Source: Cordylochernes scorpioides (taxonomy: Eukaryota > Arthropoda > Arachnida > Pseudoscorpiones > Chernetidae). Taken from it: 64,000 bases of DNA. The notes below the pieces were generated by a model, which saw nothing but the letters and a program-made list of their open reading frames with translations, made no database searches and was not told the origin of the DNA. The DNA lies in the NCBI GenBank assembly GCA_030710605.1, contig CP092886.1:158031424-158095423 (forward strand). Direction: 5' to 3'. Of the stretch, positions 57,377 through 64,000 are shown one piece after another; the stretch's first letter is position 1; every line of letters begins with the position of its first letter. The translations under genes and the position numbers were made by a program.

Positions 57377-58442
57377 GCAATAATTAAATAACACTCCAGG
57401 AAGCTAGCGGCAAGAGAAGGAAACGTGAGTAGAGGTTACCTCATGGAATAATTCCTCACGCTTAACATTGAGCGTCGCCGTAGGCAAATGATGCAGCTAT
57501 TTGTAGGCATAAGCCCAAAGGACCTGAATCTCTCATCGATTTACTATTGAATTTTAAAGTTTCAGGGCATGAATTCAGGCTTTAGGCTTATATATATCGG
57601 ACATGGATATATGTCTTTAGGGCTCAATCTGCTAACTAGGGAAAGTTTCTTCACTGAGAAAACCATGTAGGTTAGTCTTATATAGGTGGTTGACAATATA
57701 ATATATTCACTTTTCAAATATTGATTGGTATCAAATGAATATTTCTCTGTTCACAAATTTTGTTTCAAAATAATTCAGATTTTTTAATGAATCATAATTT
57801 TATTAAAATCAAGAAAAATTGTTTTAAAATTAAGAATATGAATAATGCAGAATAAATGTACAATAAAAGTTATAGTGACAAATCATGCATGTCATTTGAA
57901 AATTGAATGTAGGTAATACATTGTTAATAGGAATATAAGAATAAATAAAAATAAATGTATGAATAAAGATATAATGACACATCATGCATGTCATTTGAAA
58001 TTAAATGTGGGTAATATATTGCTAATAGAAATATAAGGTATTTCATAATTCTAAATGCTTCTTATAGATTCTTGATTCAATTTCCTGTTGGTACTTGTTA
58101 ACCTGTAACAAAAAACAATTAGGAAAAATTGAAAAACAAAAGTTATTCAAATATATTTATGGTGAAATTGAAAATAGAAATGAGAAGGTTAACTATACAT
58201 TACCTTAAATACAGTGATAAAACATAATTAAGAAACTCCACAATGCACACAATCCTTGGAAAACAAAATCCCAATAAATCTACTAAATGAAACTACAAAT
58301 CACCCACCCATCCCATCAAATCATAAGCACAAATCAATAATCATTAATCTAGAGCTAGAATATCAACTTAAACGAGGAAAATGAAAATCCACATATACTC
58401 ACGTCCCTAGCACTTGAAAGGGTAAATAAATATGGAACAAAC
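57377..58442. other. AT-rich stretch with a tandem duplication
   Basis: No gene. A segment of about 68 bp (GACAAATCATGCATGTCATT, then TTGTTAATAGGAATATAAG) at about 57871-57938 is repeated in diverged form at 57969-58036. The last 150 bases before the Ty3 LTR read in one frame as INLELEYQLKRGK, which may be the linker before a LINE RNase H and so the left half of the LINE-B copy resumed at 60780. Confidence 0.45.
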
Positions 58443-58566
58443 TGTGCTGAGAACATGTAAGAAAACATGTACGTATGTTTTCCCACGTGACGCAGCGGAG
58501 CGTGACCTTGCCTGCACGGGTGAGTCAGTTGTTGTTTTGAACTCTGTATGGATGGACATTAAAACA
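58443..58566 (+). repeat. Ty3 copy 3 5' LTR (124 bp)
   Basis: Very short LTR with TG...CA ends and an internal CACGTGACGC box. Confidence 0.95.
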
Positions 58567-58648
58567 TGGTGGCAGCGATAACTGGATAAAATACGAACCC
58601 GTATATCGCAAAATATCGATTTTTGCGTACTTTGGAAGATAATTCAAC

Positions 58649-60589
58649 ATGGCTCAGATTCAACCTCCAGAAACTTTCGACTTCTCGACTCCCAACGAAT
58701 GGCCCAAATGGAGGAAGAGATTCGAACGATACCTCGTGGTCAGTGGAATGAAGAAGAAAGAGGAGGCGGACAAGATCGATTTGTTCATGTACTTGATGGG
58801 TGACCGCGCGGATGATATATTCAGGACCTTCAAGTTCGAAAAGGAGGAAGAGGCAACGAAAATTGATTCCGTCCTCAAGGCGTTCGACAGCCACTTCTGT
58901 GTCAGGAAGAATATTATCTACGAACGTGCGAAATTTAATTCAAGAATCCAAGAGGATCGGGAGCCAGTGAACGAATTCATCACTTCATTGTACAAATTGG
59001 CTGATAGTTGCGAATTTGAGGGTCTTCATGAGCAGTTGATCCGTGACCGAATAGTGGTTGGAGTGAGGGACAAAGCTGCGAATGTTTTCAAGATTTCCTG
59101 CTTGGAAAGCGTTTCCGAATTGAGACCGACCATAAGCCTCTCATTCCTCTGTTTTCGACGAAAGAAGAGGTTTGAATTCGAAATAGTGCATATCCCTGGA
59201 AAGGAGCTGCTCGACGCCGATGCATTATCCAGACAACCATTTCTTACAACCGAAGGAGGTGAAGACGAACGGCCAACCTCACCGCATATAAATGCAGTTC
59301 TCTCGAGTATAACCGACAAAGACGAGATGTTGACGAAGATTTTTGAAGCTCAACAAGAAGATACGACCCTGAAAGCAGTAGTCAACTACCTTGAGCAAGG
59401 CTGGCCAGATAAGAAGAAGATGTCACAGGCTCTGCTCTCTTATTGGCATGTCAAGGATGAACTCGGCGTTCAAAATGGACTACTGATGAGTAGCTATCGT
59501 CTTGTTATTCCAGCAAGTATGAAACTGGAGATCCTAGATAAGTTGCACGCTGGGCACTTCGGGATTACAAAAACAAGACTTTGCGCACGTGAGACGGTAT
59601 GGTGGCCTGGAATTTCGGAGGAGATCGCGGAAACGGTCAGAAAGTGCAGTGTCTGTATCCAGGAAGCCGTCTCAAAACATGAACCTTTGATACAAACCAA
59701 CTTTCCTACACGACCGTGGCAAAAGATTGGAATGGATTTGTTCAAGTTCGAGAATAAGTGGTATCTAGTCGTCATTGACTATTATTCTCGCTTTTCTGAA
59801 ATGATTCAGCTGGATCGGCTCACAGCCAGTGTGGTGGTGCGTAGTTGCAAATCCATATTTGCCCGACATGGAATACCAGAAACTGTTGTAAGCGATAATA
59901 GGACGCAATTTGGAGCTGCTCGTGAATTTGCAAATTTCGCAAGGCAGTACGGATTCACACATGTCACTTCAAGTCCTCGATTCCCGCAGAGCAATGGGAT
60001 GGCAGAAGCAGGTGTGAAAATTGCTAAGTTGATCCTCAAGAAAAATCAAGACCCATCGCTTGGACTCCTGGAGTATCGATCGACCCCTTTGGAGAACAGT
60101 TGCAGCCCTGCTGAGCTTCTCATGGGACGTAAACTCCGAACGACCTTGCCAATTGCACCAGAGAATCTTAATCCAAAGTTGGTGGACTCTCAGACCCTGA
60201 AAAGAAAGGAGGGGAGAAGGAGAAAGGATATGAAATCCAGATATGATCGACGCTGCGGAGCTACGGACATGGAGGAGCTATCCGAAGGTGATACGGTTTG
60301 GATTACAGATATGCGAACCTGGGGGATTGTAAAGCAGAAGGCATCGACACCAAGGTCATATATGGTTGATACTCCAGTTGGGACTTTACGTCGAAACAGG
60401 TTCCATCTACGAAAAGGAGTTACAGTGCAATATCCAGCCGACCCATCGACGCCGACCTTTTCGGGGGAGGAACTGGTTGAAAATGAAAAGACCCCAGTTG
60501 TGGATTATCCCTCTAACGACTCAGAAGACGGCCAGATAAGAACCCGGAGTGGACGAATTGTTAAACCTGTGGATCGCCTTCATTATTAA
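58649..60589 (+). CDS. Fused Gag-integrase ORF without protease or RT
   Basis: Residues 1 to about 145 are Gag (PPETFDFSTPNEWPKWRKRF, LADSCEF, LIRDRIVVGVRD). A short bridge (about 150-172) derives from RNase H read in the wrong frame: one frame over it reads IETDHKPLIPLFSTK. From about residue 175 the RNase H end (FEFEIVHIPGKELLDADALS) is back in frame. The integrase follows: zinc region HAGHFGITKTRL and CSVC, catalytic GMDLFKF (about 361), SDNRTQF (about 413) and NGMAEAG (about 450), then a C-terminal domain. Nucleocapsid knuckles, protease, RT and most of RNase H are gone, yet the frame is intact over 646 codons. Confidence 0.92.
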   Translation: MAQIQPPETFDFSTPNEWPKWRKRFERYLVVSGMKKKEEADKIDLFMYLMGDRADDIFRTFKFEKEEEATKIDSVLKAFDSHFCVRKNIIYERAKFNSRIQEDREPVNEFITSLYKLADSCEFEGLHEQLIRDRIVVGVRDKAANVFKISCLESVSELRPTISLSFLCFRRKKRFEFEIVHIPGKELLDADALSRQPFLTTEGGEDERPTSPHINAVLSSITDKDEMLTKIFEAQQEDTTLKAVVNYLEQGWPDKKKMSQALLSYWHVKDELGVQNGLLMSSYRLVIPASMKLEILDKLHAGHFGITKTRLCARETVWWPGISEEIAETVRKCSVCIQEAVSKHEPLIQTNFPTRPWQKIGMDLFKFENKWYLVVIDYYSRFSEMIQLDRLTASVVVRSCKSIFARHGIPETVVSDNRTQFGAAREFANFARQYGFTHVTSSPRFPQSNGMAEAGVKIAKLILKKNQDPSLGLLEYRSTPLENSCSPAELLMGRKLRTTLPIAPENLNPKLVDSQTLKRKEGRRRKDMKSRYDRRCGATDMEELSEGDTVWITDMRTWGIVKQKASTPRSYMVDTPVGTLRRNRFHLRKGVTVQYPADPSTPTFSGEELVENEKTPVVDYPSNDSEDGQIRTRSGRIVKPVDRLHY

Positions 60590-60649
60590 TTATATTATGC
60601 ATTTAAAGTTTGTAATGTATATATATATTTCAAGTCTTAAAAAGGGGGA

Positions 60650-60773
60650 TGTGCTGAGAACATGTAAGAAAACATGTACGTATGTTTTCCCACGTGACGC
60701 AGCGGAGCGTGACCTTGCCTGCACGGGTGAGTCAGTTGTTGTTTTGAACTCTGTATGGATGGACATTAAAACA
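60650..60773 (+). repeat. Ty3 copy 3 3' LTR (124 bp)
   Basis: Identical by eye to the 5' LTR; directly preceded by the purine tract. Confidence 0.95.
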
Positions 60774-60779
60774 CATACT

Positions 60780-60990
60780 ATATAAAAATTTACACTGATG
60801 GATCTAGACTGTTAGATGGGAGTGCAGGGAGTGTGTGCTCATACAGAACAGAAACCAAAGTCAGGAACTCAAGGTCACCAACAAATTTGGGAGCTCTGTG
60901 CTTAATGCTGAACTGGAAGCTATCAACCTAGCCCAGGAACACATTGATAAGGAGGACCCACATAAACTGTCTGTAAATAAACTGTTCATA
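60780..60990 (+). pseudogene. LINE-B RNase H fragment
   Basis: Reads KIYTDGSRLLDGSAGSVCSY, then after a frameshift KFGSSVLNAELEAINLAQEH. It contains the first catalytic aspartate (YTDGS) and the glutamate-bearing AELEA of LINE RNase H. It starts within a few bases of the Ty3 3' LTR, so the LTR element probably inserted into this LINE. It resembles the - strand fragment at 36560-36800. Confidence 0.7.
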
Positions 60991-61359
60991 AATTGTCCTT
61001 CCAACAGAAGGCAAATACATTTTTCTTTCTGAAAAGTTTGCCCCACTGAATTTTTTTTTTCAGTTCTTGTGGCATTCCTTGGTTTGCTATAATGGTCCCA
61101 AATAGATAACTATGGTTTCTAGAAAGTTCTTCAATATGGGTGATATTCGTTTAGAATTTATCTGTGAAAATATGAAAACGTTTAGCTGTTCAAGATGAGC
61201 TTCTCTTCAAATACATAAATTTCAATAGCTTAGGAAATAATACCAGAATTAGAATTTTAAATACCACATTCAGGTGATGAAGAATCATCCAAAAAAGACT
61301 TGGAGCAAGCGGACGAAGTAGAAATAATGTTCAAAAAAGTTTTAAAATGCACACAAAAT
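60991..61359. other. AT-rich stretch, nothing recognised
   Basis: Contains a poly-T run at about 61050. No gene or repeat was recognised. Confidence 0.5.
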
Positions 61360-62484
61360 AAGTAACAAATCGAGATGAGAGGAAATGGAAGATGATTCAG
61401 CAAGATTCCCACATGATTTCCAGGAAACGCAACATTGTTGCCAGCCTCCCTTGTCCTTCACTCATTGTTTACACAGAAGCCACTGACAGTGGCTTGCGGA
61501 AGGAAAGTATTAAATATCCAGAATTCAATAGAACATTTAGAGATCGAAACTTTAGTAGCTTAATTTGATTGGACAATGAATATGCAAACATATATTAACT
61601 CAATTTTGTTACCCTAAAATAGACAATAAAATGGAGATGAGGTCCTTTAGACCCTGCTTGAGTAATAATGTAACATTAATTTTCAAGCATGGTGAAGTAG
61701 GTAAGCTGTCTTATAGCTCGGCAACACTTTATATTCTTTATCTATGACTTTGACTCAGTTTTTTAAAAACAATTAATGAAAATAAAAAGGAAATTCAACC
61801 CAATTTTTTGTTACAAAAGCTACGTTCAACTCACTCTTCCATTTTTGGATTCAAGAAAAGAGAGTACACTGGTTTCATATGTACCAGAAAAGTCCAAAGC
61901 AGTTATTTTTATTTCAATCATGGACTCCACAAAACAAATAAGATTCTGAATCTGGTGGAAAATTTAAATCAGAGAAAATGAAACAAAATCAGGTGAGATG
62001 TAGTTGATCAGTTGTGTAAAAATTATGAAATAAATAGGAGAACAAGCAGTTGGCCATTGTGCCTCTTTTTTGATTTCATCAATGTATCAACAAAAGTTAT
62101 ATATAAAGGAACAAAAATTTTAAAATATTAAAAAGATCATTTATTAATGAGATTTCATTTGGGCTAATTGAACATAACCTACAAAAACGGGAAAATAAAT
62201 GTTTTCTGCCAAAATATATCAAAAATATTTTATCTACACATGCTTCTACAGATGACCACAAGAAGTAAAGTCCTAAAATGCTATAATTAATTGAAACCTA
62301 CTAAAGTTCTTGTTTTTCTTTGGAAGAAAATGAGCCAAGGTCTTCATCAGCCAAACGGAAGTGTTGCCAACTTTGTGATCACTCCAAAGACCAAAAATCC
62401 AAAATTATATGTGCAGAATGTGCTAAATACATTTATACAGAACACTCAAAAACAATTTGCAAGAAGTGTGCACAAGAATAATTT
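61360..62484 (+). pseudogene. piggyBac-type transposase remnant, copy 2
   Basis: Broken frames in order: FLDSRKESTLVSYVPEKSKA (about 61850-61910), VVDQLCKNYEINRRTSSWPL (about 62000-62060) with the conserved DxxxxxY and W of the catalytic core's last part, and then the C-terminal cysteine-rich finger. The finger reads CCQLCDH, CAECAKYI and CKKCAQE and ends at TAA (62482-62484). That CXXC pattern is the RING-like targeting finger of piggyBac transposases. It is on the opposite strand from copy 1 at 52090-53540. Confidence 0.75.
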
Positions 62485-62596
62485 AGATATCCATTTATTT
62501 GAAATGAAGGCGATAAAAACGCCTTCATTCAATTATCGCCTTCATTTCAAATAAATGGATATCTAAATTATTCTTGTGCACACTTCTTGCAAATTG
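62453..62596. repeat. Perfect inverted repeat, 64-bp arms
   Basis: Arms 62453-62516 and 62533-62596 are exact reverse complements by inspection, with a 16-base loop. The left arm includes the last codons of the piggyBac finger and 32 bases beyond the stop. Such exactness in otherwise decayed DNA implies a recent event or an assembly artefact. Confidence 0.9.
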
Positions 62597-63010
62597 CGTG
62601 GCTACGTCATGTCATATCCATTTATATTTTAAGGAAATTATTTGAATATATTGGTAGTTATGATTTTTCTCCTTATTACCTATTTTATCAAATGTTGTTG
62701 TTGTGTCAAATAAAGAGCCTTCAGATGTCTACATGCATCTCTATCACAGCAGTTGCAATGTCCTCTATCTTGGGTGTATAAAGCTGCTGCTTTATAATTT
62801 TATCGAATAAAAATATTCAATAATATACTTTTTATAATAAACTGAAATATTTTGTAAACTCTAGAGAAACTGTATGCTTTTGGCTGCGCAAGCAAAAATC
62901 ATATCTATATTATAGTTTTCAAGGATTTTATTCATTATAGAATATTGGAGTCTGTGAGACCCCTGCGCGAGTACTAACTCTATTAAAATAGGCACAAGTA
63001 ACTAAGAGTT
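62597..63010. other. AT-rich stretch, nothing recognised
   Basis: No frame or repeat of note. Confidence 0.5.
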
Positions 63011-63226
63011 AATTACAATTTTAAGATTGTTAGAAGCTTAGTATTTTAAATAGATTTTATTATTTTGGGAGTTGAAATTAGATTCTTTAGTGGTAGTTCT
63101 CCAATTTAAAAATTGAAAAGTTTGTAATAATGGTATTTTCAATGGAATGAAATTGGTAATTACCTTTGGTTCTTTTTAAGGGAAGGTTCACTAAATTGTG
63201 GGTTCATATTAGCTGGTTTTATTGTA
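63010..63226 (+). mobile_element. Tigger-like element right-end fragment
   Basis: Matches the right ends of T1/T2 in order (AATTACAATTTTAAG, GCTTAGTATTTTAAATAG, TGGTATTTTCAATGGAATG, AAGGGAAGGTTCACTA, then AGCTGGTTTTATTGTAG). It is diverged and truncated on the left. Confidence 0.6.
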
Positions 63227-63552
63227 GATGCATCTCAATACTTCTGTGTGTGGAAGAGAATTTAAAAATATTCTTACATTTTCTAGAGGTAGAAATAGAA
63301 AGAAACATCAGAATGAGATGTTTGCTTTGTTTGGAAATTTGTTCAGTATTTGCAACTTAATTAAAATGGCAAAATGCTTTTGTAAAGCAAAAATGTTTGG
63401 AAACTCTTTGGTTTTAAAAGTAATAACCAGAAATCATTTTTACCTTTCCAAACAAACCTTTTAATTCCCAAATATACTATTATCACACCAAAAAATCAAA
63501 ATAAATGAAATAGGTATTTTGTTATAGAACAAAGATTTATACAATATTTTAC

Positions 63553-63687
63553 CTTGCGCTCATAATCTTGCAATCTTTTTTCTTTAAATTGATGATGTTC
63601 AGGATTTTCAACTGAAATTTTTCCATCAATATCACTTTTAAAAATTTGAAGCTTTTTAAGGCGATTTTCATAATGATGTAATTCTTC
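63553..63687 (-). CDS. Candidate exon of a coiled-coil protein
   Basis: On the - strand the acceptor GTGTGTACAG precedes 45 open codons (EELHHYENRLKKLQIFKSDI, then HHQFKEKRLQDYERK), ending at the donor GCGCAAG|GTAAAA. The exon is phase 0 on both sides. The composition is charged and heptad-like, with leucines and phenylalanines at coiled-coil spacing. No family name can be given. It would belong to a second host gene extending outside or across the right edge. Confidence 0.5.
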
Positions 63688-63904
63688 CTGTACACACAAT
63701 TTGAAATATGTCAATTTATATTATTAATTAATTATTTTTGAAATGGAGGTGCCAAATTTTTACTCTTCAGTTGAAAAGGATATAAAAACAATGTAAATTG
63801 TGACATGAAATAAATTTCTATGTAAATAAAATTTGGCTGATATCACAAAAATTTGAGTAACTATTTCAAGTTTATTCATAAAATAAACATCATTTATACT
63901 GAAA

Positions 63905-64000
63905 AATGATAAGATCAAATCCAAATAAATAAAAAGTGTTACATTTCGGTAACTGCATTGTTACCATCATATTTTGTCTGATGATGGCAACAATGCTTTT
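63905..64000. mobile_element. Penelope terminal fragments at the window edge
   Basis: Starts AAGATCAAATCCAAATAAAT as at 49660, then on the - strand a decayed hammerhead-like segment (GGTAACAATGCAGTTACC, GAAATGTAAC). It turns at about 63970 into a + strand copy (CTGATGATGGCAACAATGC) cut by the window end. The element evidently continues beyond the window. Confidence 0.6.

Larger units (their letters stand above)
58443..60773 (+). mobile_element. Young Ty3/gypsy element, non-autonomous Gag-integrase type
   Basis: LTRs 58443-58566 and 60650-60773 are 124 bp each and identical by eye (TGTGCTGAGAAC to ACATTAAAACA). The 5' LTR is followed by TGGTGGCAGCGATAACTGG, a tRNA primer-binding site. A polypurine tract (AAAAAGGGGGA) precedes the 3' LTR. 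The flanks CAAAC and CATAC match at four of five bases, as an imperfect 5-bp target duplication. One frame of 646 codons fills the interior. It is richer in GC than its neighbours, in keeping with a recent arrival. Confidence 0.93.

Overview
The window is AT-rich nuclear DNA from an invertebrate animal. An arthropod is the likeliest source, judging by the mix of Penelope, pogo/Tigger, piggyBac, copia, Ty3 and RNase-H-bearing LINE elements, but the species cannot be fixed from sequence alone. It holds one confidently recognised host gene. Most of the rest is mobile DNA in various stages of decay, often nested.

Host gene: a complete TM9SF3 gene (transmembrane 9 superfamily, Golgi/endomembrane multispanning protein) runs from 11169 to 35182 on the + strand. 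It has 11 coding exons, all with consensus splice sites and compatible phases, and encodes 580 residues from signal peptide to a C-terminal KID (KXD-type) tail. Its large introns carry three long Tigger-like elements, small MITEs, Penelope fragments with hammerhead-ribozyme-like motifs, a foldback element and LINE, BEL-like and mariner scraps. Near the right edge a 135-nt coiled-coil-like exon on the - strand (63553-63687) suggests a second host gene.

Layout: 1-6400 is moderately GC-richer and unassigned, with a promoter/first-exon-like block at 5180-5371 and a degenerate three-copy repeat module. 6414-9900 holds a decayed Ty3 element (-). 11169-35182 is TM9SF3. 35808-38893 is a near-identical inverted pair of LINE-A 3' ends, one of them with flanking DNA attached. 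38894-49000 is LINE-A (-), broken by a GC-rich tandem array (38926-41349) and by a copia element (42064-46464) that itself contains a hAT composite MITE (42741-43364). 49612-51645 is a head-to-head Penelope pair. 52090-53540 is piggyBac (-). 53753-57376 is a decayed Ty3 element (+). 58443-60773 is a young Ty3 element with identical 124-bp LTRs. 61360-62596 is a piggyBac remnant ending in a perfect 64-bp-arm hairpin.

The most noteworthy signals are these. (1) Three unrelated retroelements (copia, the young Ty3 element and LINE-A) have each lost the reverse-transcriptase catalytic block. The two LTR elements keep otherwise open ORFs and nearly identical LTRs, which implies mobilisation in trans. 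(2) A GC-rich tandem array of an unidentified unit sits in a LINE, every unit bounded by GTACCAACTG. (3) Hammerhead-like motifs recur in Penelope ends. (4) Two roughly 1.4-1.5 kb elements lie in inverted orientation inside one TM9SF3 intron.
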